Of a stretch of DNA of 64,000 bases, positions 35,991 through 47,828 are shown one piece after another (positions within the stretch are counted from its first letter, which is position 1; every line of letters starts with the position of its first letter). Source of the stretch: Zhengitettix transpicula (lineage: Eukaryota > Arthropoda > Insecta > Orthoptera > Tetrigidae); contig CM073592.1 of NCBI GenBank assembly GCA_037074705.1, forward strand, positions 84,956,629-85,020,628. The letters are read 5' to 3'. The translations under genes and the position numbers were made by a program. The notes under the pieces are model-generated. The model saw nothing but the letters and a program-made list of their open reading frames with translations, was not told where the DNA came from and ran no database searches.

Positions 35991-36307
35991 AGTCATTCAA
36001 GACATCATATCAATATAATAATAACAATATATGGCGCATTATCCTCATCATGGCTGTACTACTCGTGTACAGTCTTGGTCTCTCGACATAAATTTAACGA
36101 ATGTTTGGGAACAGAAACTAGGAAGCCAAAATAAAAAGTGTCACACCCACATATTCCTCTTTCCCATCAGAATGGAACTATTTATCTGACACAAACATTC
36201 CGTTAACATTAAAATCTATAATGACACAGCAACTTTTCTCTCGGTTTATGAATAATCATTCAGCATCTTCTAGTGTGACAACGTTTATTTGAAAATTACT
36301 TAAAGTC

Positions 36308-36345
36308 TATAAAACAATGTGTGTCTTTAATTTCCTTGTCAGAGC
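36308..36345 (+). promoter_or_regulatory. TATA box and initiator of the clip-domain protease gene
   Basis: TATAAAA at 36308-36314 is followed by an initiator-like TCAGAG whose A is at 36341. This is canonical -33 spacing and would leave a ~61-nt 5' UTR before the ATG at 36402. Confidence 0.6.
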
Positions 36346-36401
36346 AGCGAGGCTGAGCCAGCGAGCGAGTGTCAGGACAGTCTGGCTCTTCCTCCTTCAC
36401 C

Positions 36402-36453
36402 ATGTGGACATTGCTACTCTCCAGCGCATTTATTTTCGCTTCCGCACTGGGCC
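36402..36453 (+). CDS. Clip protease exon 1: signal peptide
   Basis: The ATG encodes MWTLLLSSAFIFASALG, a short hydrophobic signal peptide, up to the donor GGCC|GTGAGT (phase 1). The downstream paralogue starts the same way (MW, phase 1, GTGAGT). Confidence 0.8.
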
Positions 36454-39400
36454 GTGAGTACAAGTCACTCATTATTTCTGTCGTCCCACATTATAATTAA
36501 TAGTTTACCATCGAAGTCTCTGTAAAGGAAAGCTTGAACACTGGGAAGCTGAATCCCAGACCTTGACGTTTCCTCGTATAGACGCGAAAGTAATAGCAAT
36601 ATTAATTCCCGTCGGTTATAACGTCGATTTTCTTCTAGGAAATCATATTTGTGTTATGTGCGAACAATCTAAAAACGATTTATTACTGCATTTCAATATG
36701 GTGTTAATTTTAAATTAAAGTAATGTAAGAAATCTTCAGTGGAAGATGAAATTGGAAAATATTTAGTGTTTTCCACATGGTATATAGAATAGTTTAAGGC
36801 TGTGTAATGTGTCAAGATTGTTCACGTATAATAATATACATTTCTTAAAACTAGTTGTATGGTATAATATTCCTTGCAGAAGGTTTACATGTACTCTACA
36901 CCTAATTTCATGAATTCGTTAATCAAATAGAAGTAATTGTCGAGGAAAAACATAGTTCGAATTTAATTTAATTTATAAAATTAAAGTATTAATATACAGT
37001 GGTTTTCCTTGAATGCATAATTTGTTTTTCCCTGTAGTATTTAAATATTGTATTCCTGGGCTATTTGTGAAAATATTCGAAATAGGCCTACTGAGGTTTT
37101 AGTGTAAGAATGCCATTTTTTAAAAGTTCTGTTGAAAATACTTTACACGTATTTTTAACAACAATTTTTTTTTCAGAACTTATTGGAAAATTTTACTTTA
37201 TGTCAATGACATATTAAAGTATATTGAGTAAAACAATTTTCAAATGCGTGAAATTGGCATTAGTCCAGCAAAATATGTGTCTAAGCTTAATTCCTGTGAA
37301 AGGGTTTGAATAAAGGAACAAATCAGTGTGATAACAGGGAAATTAAAGCTCGGAAAGGGTAGAGAAACTTTTTGAAGTGATAAACAAGGGATATTTAAAT
37401 TACCATTTTACCGTATCAATACGTAAATTGTGTGTAGAGATAACAATAGGCAAACAGATCAATATAAGTACAAAAGTTGTGCTATCCTGAATATATTTAT
37501 GCTGCATATATTTATTCAATAACAATTTTTTTCCTAAAGTAAAATATTTTAATGTTGAACAGAGTGTTTAGAGCTTCAATAATTCGCTATTGGGAAATGC
37601 AGGTGTAACGATTTTTGAATTGAGCACTTGATTGTTCTTAAATTTTGTCTGGATACCTTATTTGAAACTATCTGGAACAAAAGCCCACTGACCCCACCTC
37701 CCTTACCATTTAAACACTTGCTCTTCTGCTTTCTAGAAGCGAAAGTATTGCACAACTAATGTACCGTTAGTGACTTGCTTCAGACGAAGACACAAACTTG
37801 TTTTGTGTGTGTACTACTAGTACTGAAACATATTAAATGGCTCTATTATTTACGAATTAAAAGTTTTGCAAAGTAATATAGAACAAGTAGGCCCTAATAT
37901 CAATGAACCTTAGTAAATATTTTACGAGTAGATGATCATTGATGGGAGAGGGATTGTAGAATGAATGGTTGATGTAGAAAGAGAGGAAGGGAGAATAATA
38001 ATCACACATTTCATTTTCTAAAATATTGTCTTTAACGAACTTAAGCTAACTTTGTGAAGAAATAACTGTCTCCTAATATAAAGTATAATTACCCCATAAC
38101 TATACCCTATAAATTATATAAATATCTTTGTCATGTTAGTTTTAGAAGTTTTATTTTATTATAATAATAATTTTAAAAAATGTATTAATTTAATTGAAAT
38201 AAAAATTGTTTTTTAGTTTTGGATTTTTTAAATGTTGCATGGAAATTTATTAATGATTAAAACCATTGGACCACTTGAGACCATACTGGGCTCTTTTATG
38301 TATAAATTGACAGTCTTTTGTAAAAGTGATTTTTGTTTATCTGAATTCATTGTGAATAGATAACTATTAGACAATTGAAGATTTTCCCAGTGTTAATTGT
38401 AGATAAACAGTTCTCGGCTTTCTCCACTTGAGAAAGATGGCAGAGTATGCCAGTGAAACGTCATGGCTTAAGCATATAACCCGGGTGGAAACCCAAGAAC
38501 TGTTCATCCATTTATATATCTGTATACAAGGAAATGAAAATATTGGTAATCTAATAAAGATATATTTTATATTTATGCCTAAAAAATACAGTAAATATTT
38601 CTCTTAATTCCCATGCCATGGTGAACAGAAAATTGGAGAAAGGTCTTGGCTTATGTAAAGTACTAAAAAGAGATCAGAACCGTTTGTGGTAGAGTATCAT
38701 ATAACTAATCAAAGGAATGTAACGGATACTGTTTACTTGCTGTATCTCTAGTTCTTGTGTTTTGAATTTTTTTTATCACAATGGAATGAGCATTTTACCA
38801 GTTTACTGGCTTGTTAGCAGAGAATGTGGGCATATCATTTCTACTATGACTAATAGAGATATCATAACAGTTTTGATAGTTTTTGGTAAATAAGTAACAT
38901 TAATAAGAACAACTCAAATTGAAGATTGAAGTACCTGTTTGGTTACATAACTAAATTTAGAGTAATAATTATGAGAAAATGCAGTTTGCTTTCTATTTGA
39001 AAAAAAACCTAATAAATTTTTGATAGTATGTTTTGTGGGTAAGTGCGCTACACACCTTGGACAATTGATAGAATTTTTGCACAAATATGTTGATACAACA
39101 CTTTTCTGAAACAACATATTTAAAACTTGTGGTACTTTTCTTTTGAGTTATGTACATTATAAATTTTAAAATTACTTGTGATTCTTTTTATAATACATTT
39201 CTTACTATATCTTTTTAATATATTTAATTTACCATTTGTATTCCAATATGAATGAAATGTTTTAATATATCGGTGAGCTATTTAAAATATTTTCTTCTTG
39301 CAGTATTCAAAATTTGAATCACTTCTGTACTCATGTTATAGAAATTAATTTGTGTGTGTCTGAAATGTTACATTACATATTGTGTCCGGTAATTAATTTC

Positions 39401-41038
39401 TTCCACTAGTCAAATTCTTTAAAAACAAATGTAAGTTATTATGAAATAACAGATACTTTTTACTCCTTACACAATTATTGAAATTCTCTTTCCTATGGTT
39501 GGAATTGCACTTTACCTAATTTGTAGGTATTGTTTTGTTTAACAAATAATTTTATGAGTTGCAATTATGTTTTCAAGATAAATATTTAATTCTTAAAATG
39601 AAAATATGTTTCTCAGTAATGATTCCTGTTAGCAGAAAACAGATGCGTTACACCAAATCAACGTTATGGTGTATGTGTACCTCTGTCATCCTGCACATCA
39701 TTAAGCAATCTTCTGAATCAGCCTCGGCCACCAGGAGCATTGGATTATGTTAGAAATTCTCAATGTGGATCACAAGGACTCTACATATATGTGTGCTGCC
39801 CTGATCAACCCAATACACAACAGCGTCCACTGCAACAACCACAGCAACAACCACAACAGCGCCCACAGCAGCGCCCACAGCAACAACCACAGCAGCGCCC
39901 ACAGCAACAACCACAGCAGCGCCCACAGCAACAACCACAACAGCGTCCACAGCAACAACAGCAGCGTCCACAGCAACAGCCTCAGCAACAACCACAACAA
40001 CAACCACAGCAGCGTCCACAGCAAAACCCACAGCAAAGACCCCAGCAAGGAACAATGTCTGCAAGACAGCATCCAAATTTAAGACTTTTACCATTAGATG
40101 TATGTGGTTTTGATGATGCCAACAGGATAACTGGTGGTAATGTCACGGAACTTAATGAATTCCCATGGATGGCACTTCTGGCATATTCAAAGCCTGGTAA
40201 GTAATTTAATATAAGAAAAAAGAATAAATTAATTATAGTTCTGGAATGTACTTATTATTTTAATATATTTTAAAGGAGCTTATTTAATAGTTGTACAAAA
40301 ATTCAGTATGTATTAATCAAGTTTTAGAAAACACTAGGCAGTATTTATTGGAAATTAGGTTTCATCTGAAGGACAGGAGAGAGTGGTTGACTCATATTAA
40401 ACTGAGAATTAAAGTTAGCATGCCAATTAGAAAGGAATGTTTCAAATTTTCAAAGATGTAAGCCAACTTTCTCAATACAAAATAGGGTCCATCTTGTGTT
40501 GGCAGTCTCTTTTGGAATAATTGCTTAGCCTGATAACTTTCCTCATTAAACTGGAAAAAATTTAACTGATAACATTGTATTCTCTTTGACAATTCACATT
40601 ATATATAATTAATATAAATGTGTGTGAACATAAAGCTAAGTCTAAATCTTGGGCGCAGAAAATAAATAAAGACTACATGGTCCCTAATACTCATTTTTGT
40701 AGAAATTAATATAAAAATGATAGCAGTGAAACTATCTATTCCTCATTTTTCTAATTCATTCCACACTTATAAATTATTAACCTTAAACATGTAGTGCCAC
40801 CTATGTATATAGCTAAATCTTTCTTTCTACCACAGTAAAATCATATTTATTGAAGAAACCACACTCAAAGTATTATATGAAATGTTCAGTGATGGGGAAG
40901 GAGGAACTAATTGTGAGTAACAAATTGCAATATTGGTATGTCCTCATGGCAACACCGCACTTCACTTTCAGGTAAGCCACAACCTATCTCTCTTTCCTTT
41001 CCATACCAATATTGCAATTATTTTTTACGATGTCATAT

Positions 41039-41092
<54 letters not shown>

Positions 41093-44006
41093 CTTGGAAT
41101 TATAAGATTTGCTTGATTTAAAGTTGTTCTAAATAATATGAATGGTAATTTATTTTACTGCAGGTAACACTCGTACTGATTTCTTATGTGGTGGATCACT
41201 CATCAGCAAGCGCTATGTGATCACTGCATCACACTGTATCAATGGAAAAGGACTAGGTGATTATAGATTGTAAGTAACATTGTTCTCATGCTTGATGTAA
41301 ATTATCACTTTTGCCTCAGTTTTTCTTTTTACTTAGTTTTAATGAAATTGTTTAGTAACATGCATAAATTAAGAACATGGGGATATTAGTTTTTATTTTA
41401 TAACATTTGTACATTATTACTTCAGTTAACATTATTAATTCAGTTAACTGTTATTTCAAATTATCTTCCACATCATATGAGTAATTTTAATTTTAGGTGA
41501 TCAGTTTAATTTGTCAGCAATATTTATTTTTTTCTCTTTAAAAATCAAAAGTATTTAATTGCACAGACAAAATTTTTAATATTTTTGTTTAAAATTAGGA
41601 AATAACAAATCAAAAGACATCTATTTATAATGATAAAATTATAAAAATACAGTAGTATTATCAGATATATATATATATATATATATAACACATTAAGATA
41701 GGAAAGAGAGACAGCGATGCAGACTTACCTGAAATCAGTAGATGGTCCATTCTGGCATAGGAGGAATTTCAAATTTTCCAGGGCCTTAGCACCCTTTGTC
41801 AGGAAGGAACATCTGAACTGTTTGCCAGGCAGACCAACTATTGATTTCAGGTAAGTTGGCATCACTGTCTCTCTTTCCTATCCAAATGTGCATTTAATTT
41901 GACCTCATCGCATTTTTCTGTTATATATATATATATAAACATGATATTCATTGATATTTGTTCAAATGATATTAGTTGGAGTACAAAGTCTCACAATGTG
42001 TGAATAACATTCTCAGAGTGGGTGTGCGTCTGGGAGAATGGGATCAGAATACTGAAAAAGATTGTGTTGAATTGATAGAAGGAGAAACTTGGTGTGCTGA
42101 TCCACCTCTTGACATTGGAGTGGAAGAAGTCATTCCACATCCAAACTATGATCCAAATAATAATGATCGGTTAAATGATATAGCATTAGTACGTCTCATT
42201 AGTGATGCACCTGTTAAAACTGGTTTGTATCTATATGAATTATTTTTATTAAGTACTACATAAAATATATCATGAGAAAGTACAAGTCTAACATAGTTTC
42301 GTATTAAGAATATTGATCTTTTTAAGTGCCATTTTCAATGAGCATTACACTTCAAAATTTATTGCTCAATTTTCATTCTGTACAAAATACAATAGAAAAA
42401 CAGTATAATTGTCAGTTAAACCATTAGAGAATTACAGACAGTGATGTAATTTAATTATAATTACATCTTAATGGCTTGGAAGGTTAAATTGTACAGATAT
42501 GTAGAGGTGAAGTAAGTAGGGAATGGAACAAAGTTTGAAAATATTTTTGTGTCATCTTTGCCACACTTCAGAAATACCCCATCAAATACAGAATTAATGT
42601 AATCTTTATATTTCTACAGCAGAACAAGAGTAATATCAGTAATATAAAAATCCAATAGATATATACAAGCAATGATTAATCAGCACACAGATTTTAATTT
42701 CATTTCATGAGCCATGAATGTCATGTTTATCTTATTGTTTTTGTATACTTTTCATTGACTTATCTTGACATTGATAATCTTATTGTATGCTTAATTAATT
42801 GTTACTTGTCACAATGATAACATCTGTTTTGTATGTGTTTGGATATTTTTTATTTCTTGAATGTACATTAAATTTTGCTTTACGGGTGGAAAAAATTACA
42901 TCATTGTTTACTTTGGCACTAGATGTCGCAGTACACAAAATATGATAGTGTGAATTAATAACTAATTGACAGAATCACTATGAAAAGGGTAGCTGATCTT
43001 AAACAATGTAAAAATATAAGAGACAGAAAGATTTGTGCTTAAATCTGTATCAAATATTACACTTGACGTTCCATTAAGTTGTTGAAATGAAATGGTTGAA
43101 ATGTATTATTTCTTACTGGGACTACTTGGCAGTGGGTAAAATTAATATTAATAAATATAGGTGTTTTGGGAAACACACCAATTCTTTGTATTAATTATCA
43201 TACTACATATTCATTGTGACTGTAGGCTTTCCACAACTTATGTGATATGTGCAAGATATGAACACTAAAAATTATAAAATTAAGGGAAATTCCATATATA
43301 AATTAGCAAGATAATTACAATTTATTTTAATTTTATAGTTTAAAATACTCTCTTCATACCATTTGTTTTTAAGCAAATACTTAAAAATGAAAACTCCTTC
43401 GATATTTTCTGACCCTACCAAAACTTTATTGATGTTTGAAATTGATGTAAAAAATAGTTTACAACTATTCCAAATAACTTTACACCTTGATTCCTAAATT
43501 AAGTTTTTCCTATTTCATCACACACTTCTGTCTCAACAATACCATAACCTTCAAAGCCATTTTCACAGAACAGAATGCCAACACACCCTGTGTAAAAGTT
43601 CAACTATCATCAACTTCAGCATTCAGTAGTTGTCTTCCCTTAATGCATAGGGACACTTTGCTTTTGCTAAATTCTCTGCCTATTGAAGATAAACAGAGCT
43701 ATATTTACTTGTCAAATTTTGTTTTCATTTGAAACTTGTGCTAAATATTTGCTTTATCCATAAATTCCTCATAAATATCACCTACTGACTTACAAAACTG
43801 TATGTCTAATATAAATATTGATCAATATAATTTATAATTAATTAAATATATATTGATTAAGATCAGTAAGATTAAATTTAACTACTTTAACAAAGAAATT
43901 ATGGAAAATTTTTATTATCATGAGATCTCATGAAATCAAACTGATGTATTTTAATAATACATTGAATGTGTCTGGGAAGGGAAAATATATGTTGCAATTT
44001 ATTTTC

Positions 44007-44037
<31 letters not shown>

Positions 44038-46111
44038 CATATATATTTGTTCACTTATTTTAAGTATGTGGGAACCCATTTCATTAGCAACAGTACAGTT
44101 CTATATTTCAAGTCCTAAACCTTATGTATCTTAAACTTTATTAAATAATAATTGATAATTTATCTTAGTTTCCAAATGAATTTTAAACTTTTATGTGTTT
44201 TTCAGATTTCATTAGAACAATTTGCTTGCCTGTTAATCAATTTGCAAGAAGTAACTATATTGGAGCAAAATTGATAGTAGCTGGTTGGGGTAAAACTGAA
44301 TTTGGTAAGTTTCCATATTCTGTAAGTCCAGCAAATATATATAACACATTTTGATAGGATAAAGAGACAGCAAAGTCCACTTACCTGAATTCAACAGTTG
44401 GCCCAGTCAGACTGAGTAGTAAATATATTTCAAATTTTCAGGCCTGAGGCCCCTTTGTCAGAAATGAAGGTCTGAACTGTGTGCCAGTCAGGCACAAATT
44501 CATATATAAATATACACACAACACACACACACACACATTTACATATGCAAGAAAAATTTGTGAAGTTGGACAGCTGTGGATTTGTGAAGTGTCAGGAAGT
44601 TGTGAAGCTATGAAGTAGTGCAATTGATTGGAAGTTGTGTAGCCATTGAGAGAAGGAGAAGTTGGACAGAAATGTAGAAAGAACTAAGTAGAATGAGTGA
44701 AGTTGAGAGTGTTAGAGAAATTTGAATTGAATGAGCCCCTTATTCCATCCCATGAGAGGAAGTAAGACGACTGTGCCATTCTCTTCCTAGAATGCAGATA
44801 AATGAAGTGAGAAATTCTGGCTTTGCACTATTTGTGGAGCCGACTTGTCTGCCAGATACTGGAATAAACTGGTCAAGTATTGAAACAAAACATCTATCAT
44901 CTGTTATAAAGCAACAGTTGCAAACCTTTACAAATATTTATCACCACAATATTTTGAGTCCACAACCCCCTTAACAAAATTGTAATTTTATTGTTTTTAT
45001 GTATGAATATAGCCAGTAGAAATTAAAAACTTGAACAGGAAGGTAATGATTTCTTATTATTACAAATATAACTATTGGTTGTACTATTTGATTTTAGCCT
45101 GCCCTTTTTAAATATTTAATCAGAAATAAATGAAAAATTAAATTTCAATATTCTAGTATACAGTGAAGAGATATAGTAAAAAAACCTTAACAGTGACAGT
45201 AATCGATACACTACTTATTAAACATTTTCAATATTGTGATATGTTTACACAGTTGGGTAAACAAGTATTCATCTGTCTCAAAGTTTAAGACCTTATGAAA
45301 CACAATTTTCATGCAATGTTCTCAACTTGTACATATCACTTAACTGCTAAAACTTCCATATTCACTCAAATTCCCACTAAGAATTTATACAAAATCATGA
45401 ACCTGGTTGTAACTTAAACAGTTTTTAGACTTAAAACTGGGGTCAATAGTTTATATTTGCATACAGAGAAATAAAAATTCCTATGACTAAATACAGTCCT
45501 TATATCAACAGTTTACCACACATACCAAATTATTTGTCTTTCCTAGCTACTATACTTATATAAAATGTATGTGGTATAATACTATAGTTTATATAAGGAT
45601 GATTTATTATATTCTTGTTAGTGGTTTATAAATATATTCTAGATATTAAAAATGTCTCATAAAATATTAACAAGGGCACTAAAATTTGAAAACTTATTTT
45701 CTAATTAAATTTTTATCAGTGATGTTTATTTTATTTTGTGATATAAATAAATTTGTGAATAATTTATTATTGGTTTTTAACAAATAGATATGTTTATTAG
45801 GTGATTACAGTTCAGTGAAGTTAAAAGTAGTATTACCTGTCACTGATCAACCAACTTGCCAAAAAGCATACAATGTTTGGAAACGTAGAATTGTGAATAC
45901 TCAGATTTGTGCTGGAGGATCAGCAGGAAAAGATTCCTGTAATGGTGACAGTGGTGGCCCACTGATGTCTCAAGAGGGTGACCCACCACGTGGAGTCTTA
46001 GTTGGAGTAGTGTCCTATGGTCCAACAAGCTGCGGAACTGAAGGATTTCCTGGAGTTTACACATTTGTTGGAGCCTTTGTGAATTGGATTCTTGACACTA
46101 TGAGAGACTGA
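36402..46111 (+). CDS. Secreted clip-domain trypsin-like serine protease with Gln/Pro-rich linker, 6 coding exons (join 36402-36453, 39636-40196, 41164-41269, 42017-42222, 44206-44304, 45801-46111)
   Basis: The join gives 444 residues with consistent phases (1,1,2,1,1). Residues 1-17 are a signal peptide. A clip domain with six Cys follows (C21, C31, C37, C61, C71, C72). Residues ~79-156 are a Gln/Pro/Arg repeat linker. Cys174 is the usual tether to the catalytic domain. Predicted activation is after Arg181 (DDANR|ITGG). The S1A domain covers 182-444, with catalytic His228 (TASHC), Asp294 (NDIAL) and Ser392 (GDSGGP). Asp386 at the S1 base predicts trypsin-like cleavage after Arg/Lys. A sequon (NVT) directly follows the new N-terminus. 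Such enzymes (prophenoloxidase-activating and Toll-pathway proteases) circulate as zymogens in haemolymph; the exact substrate cannot be read here. A TATA/Inr promoter lies upstream and AATAAA at 46137. A pseudoprotease paralogue follows downstream. Confidence 0.92.
36454..39635 (+). other. Clip protease intron 1
   Basis: AT-rich. The only structure seen is a short element with inverted ends (GATAAACAGTTCTCGG near 38402-38417, complement near 38493-38508) around AGAAAGATGGCAGAGTATGC, a possible small MITE. No gene was seen. Confidence 0.5.
39636..40196 (+). CDS. Clip protease exon 2: clip domain, Q/P linker, activation site
   Basis: The acceptor is gttagcag|AAAAC and the donor is CCTG|GTAAGT. 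The frame gives QNRCVTPNQRYGVCVPLSSC, the rest of the clip domain ending VCCPD, the Q-rich linker, then LLPLDVCGFDDANR, ITGGNVTELNEFPW. The polypyrimidine tract is weak, but the phase matches exon 1 and the paralogue uses the same junction. Confidence 0.87.
39815..40050 (+). repeat. In-frame CAG/CCA-rich tandem repeat coding the Gln/Pro linker
   Basis: The degenerate repeat CCACAGCAACAACCACAGCA and variants with CGC/CGT encodes PQQQPQQRPQQ-type units inside exon 2 of the protease gene. It produces long spurious open frames in other frames and on the minus strand. Confidence 0.9.
40924..41018. mobile_element. 95-bp inverted-repeat element related to R3
   Basis: The perfect 17-bp termini are ATTGCAATATTGGTATG (40924-40940) and its complement (41002-41018). 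The inside carries TTTCAGGTAAGCCACAACCT and ATCTCTCTTTCC, similar to the right end of the R3 element at 41.8 kb. Confidence 0.6.
41042..41090. repeat. (TA)n microsatellite
   Basis: 49 bp of uninterrupted TA, the longest in the window. Confidence 0.95.
41164..41269 (+). CDS. Clip protease exon 3: catalytic His
   Basis: The acceptor is tactgcag|GTAAC and the donor is AGATT|GTAAGT. The 106 nt include LCGGSLISKRYVITASHC. The length equals exon 3 of the paralogue. Confidence 0.92.
41270..42016 (+). other. Clip protease intron 3
   Basis: Contains the R3 foldback element set between two (TA)n tracts. No gene was seen. Confidence 0.6.
41690..41889. mobile_element. R3 foldback/MITE element, copy 1
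   Basis: The terminal inverted repeats are long, ~50 bp, starting GATAGGAAAGAGAGACAG at 41697 and matched by the complement ending at 41882, with weaker similarity out to 41690/41889. No coding capacity. (TA)n tracts flank it on both sides. Confidence 0.75.
42017..42222 (+). CDS. Clip protease exon 4: catalytic Asp
   Basis: The acceptor is cattctcag|AGTG and the donor is ACTG|GTTTGT. The 206 nt include VGVRLGEWD, the CADPPLDIGVEEVIPHPNY loop and NDIALVRL. The same length is seen in the paralogue. Confidence 0.92.
42223..44205 (+). other. Clip protease intron 4
   Basis: AT-rich, about 2 kb, with a (TA)n tract near 44010. No gene; the 81-aa frame at 43487 is not credible. Confidence 0.5.
44206..44304 (+). 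CDS. Clip protease exon 5
   Basis: The acceptor is gtttttcag|ATTTC and the donor is TTTG|GTAAGT. The 99 nt encode DFIRTICLPVNQF through LIVAGWGKTEF, the conserved CLP and GWG strands of S1A proteases. Confidence 0.92.
44340..44500. mobile_element. R3 foldback element, copy 2 (right end degraded)
   Basis: It begins ACACATTTTGATAGGATAAAG and keeps ACTTACCTGAATTCAACAG, TTTCAAATTTTCAGG and CCCCTTTGTCAG in the R3 order. The right inverted arm is lost after GTGCCAGTCAGGCAC. Confidence 0.65.
44501..45800 (+). other. Remainder of clip protease intron 5
   Basis: It has a short CA tract and a slightly less AT-rich stretch at 44620-44980 with a 60-aa frame I cannot assign. The rest is AT-rich and featureless. 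Confidence 0.45.
45801..46111 (+). CDS. Clip protease exon 6: catalytic Ser and stop
   Basis: The acceptor is tgtttattag|GTGAT. The 311 nt include CAGGSAGKDSCNGDSGGP, VSYGPTSCG and PGVYT, with a stop at 46109-46111. AATAAA lies at 46137-46142. Confidence 0.93.
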
Positions 46112-46136
46112 TTATAGAACAGTAAATGATGGATTG

Positions 46137-46142
46137 AATAAA
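46137..46142 (+). terminator. Polyadenylation signal of the clip protease gene
   Basis: AATAAA lies 26 bp after the stop codon. Confidence 0.6.
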
Positions 46143-47617
46143 TAATAGGTAATAAGATAACTGACTCTTTAAATTTAATGTTATTTTAAAATAGTGAAAG
46201 ACAAACATTATATAATTCAATTCAAATGGAAACAATTATTCAAGATATTATTTTCATGTCATATATTACAAAACATTTCATGATAATGCATATTAATATA
46301 TTTTGGAGTTATTAAGGTTGGTAATAATAATTATGAACTGTTATAAATTGTTTAATTGCTGTGCAGATCATTCTGTGATGAACATAGAAAATTTCAGTTG
46401 ACATGTGACCATAACAAGAAATCAGGTTCATAGTAACAAATTGCAAATAGTGTAGTCAATGTTTTAATTCTTTTATTACCATCACCAAAAATGTCATTAA
46501 GAAATGTATCGAAACAAATCTGTGTTCAAATACCATATTATGTATCACAAAATTAATTTTAAAATTTAAATTAACAAAAATTAAATTCTTAATTTAATGA
46601 TAAATTAATGTCTTTATGAAGCCTTTCACTCCTTATAATTAATCAACATAGTTCTATTTTGATTTATGTAAAAAGTATTAGTCATCTGCTGAGCATAACT
46701 GAGGGAAAAACTTTCACATTAATAGAAAATGACCAGTTCAATTCCGTAATAATCAATTCATCGAGAATATCATACAAATATCAAGCTTGGTGAATAATAA
46801 TATTGGGGAAAAGTTGAGAGATATCTATTTTGTGATTTCATGAACAGATGGCTAAAAACTACTTTGATAGTATTTAAAAGTTGTGTATTTAAGTAAGAAA
46901 GTAAAATACATTTAAAGTGTAGAATACAGTTTACACAGTAAAAAATTAGTGCATCAAATAGACAGCATTAGTTATTCTGGTTTATAGCTGTTCATTTGTT
47001 TTTTAAGTTATTGGGATCTGCAAATATGTATTGATGTTATATGAGTAATTAAATTATATGGTTGTGTCAGGGAGAAGGTGTTTAAATTGAAACTATAAGA
47101 ATCTATCAGAGCAGCTCATTGAAAAAGCACAATAAGTTACTTGATGATGAAAATTACTGCGATATGAAATAAGAAATTAAGACTTCAACATTCACTCATA
47201 TTTGTAAATATATGCAACTCTATGCCTTGGATCACCTCTCAAAATTACTCCAAGAAAAATATATCATGTTATAAATCATAATATATTTTAATAATCTTTT
47301 CATTAATTTTGTAAAATTTAATTCAAAATAACTGAAATAAAAAATTAATGAATCTCTCAATTTAACATAAAACCTTACAATCTTCTTCCAGCAAGCATGT
47401 ATACTTGCATTATTGTTGTTTTAACAATTTTTTTATTTACCCTAACACAATGTTCTTGAGGAGGAGGTTCAGGACCTTAACATTTAAAACTTGTCAAATT
47501 ATTATGTTTTATGTCTGATTATATGAAATAGATATTGCAGTTTATGACCAATTTCAGACAATTTATTAAAGGATTCTTTTGTCAAATAAAGAAAACATAT
47601 GTAGGAGAAATATTGTA

Positions 47618-47828
47618 CGGGGGTGGTCTGAAAAGTTTCCAACCTCAATGTGAAGATGGCAGCACTAGTAATTAAAAGTTAGTGAATTTACAGAGATGGG
47701 AGCATCGCTTGGGGAAGTGTGTAGAGTTACAAGGAGACTATGTTGAAAAATAAAAAAATAAAATAAAAAAATAATTAAAAAAATATCTTCTATCATTGTT
47801 GGGTCGGAAACTTTTCAGACCACCCTCG
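47618..47828 (+). mobile_element. Mariner-derived mini-element with transposase C-terminal remnant
   Basis: The 211-bp element has ~27-bp terminal inverted repeats (CGGGGGTGGTCTGAAAAG / complement of CTTTTCAGACCACCCTCG) and TA duplications (47616-47617, 47829-47830). Inside, the in-frame GKCVELQGDYVEK and TAA (ending 47753) matches the usual mariner transposase C-terminus. The rest of the transposase is deleted. Confidence 0.85.

Larger units (their letters stand above)
32501..36300. other. Intergenic region between the ODAD4-like and clip protease genes
   Basis: It holds a (TA)n tract, a transposase fossil, an R4 foldback copy and a 28-bp minisatellite. I found no further ODAD4 C-terminal TPR exon and no other gene. 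Confidence 0.5.
40197..41163 (+). other. Clip protease intron 2
   Basis: No gene was seen. It contains a 95-bp inverted-repeat element and a 49-bp (TA)n tract close to the acceptor. Confidence 0.6.

Noticed and set aside
39747..40094. Long open frames in other frames and on the minus strand over the Gln/Pro repeat
   Set aside because: Low-complexity repeats keep every frame open. Only the frame continuing the clip domain into ITGG... fits the protease.
41976..42016. ORF start at 41976 as part of protease exon 4
   Set aside because: An acceptor at 42015-42016 restores the phase from exon 3 and gives the conserved VGVRLGEWD; upstream residues are intron.
44792..44974. 60-aa ORF in protease intron 5 as an exon
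   Set aside because: No S1A similarity, and exons 5 and 6 join in phase without it.
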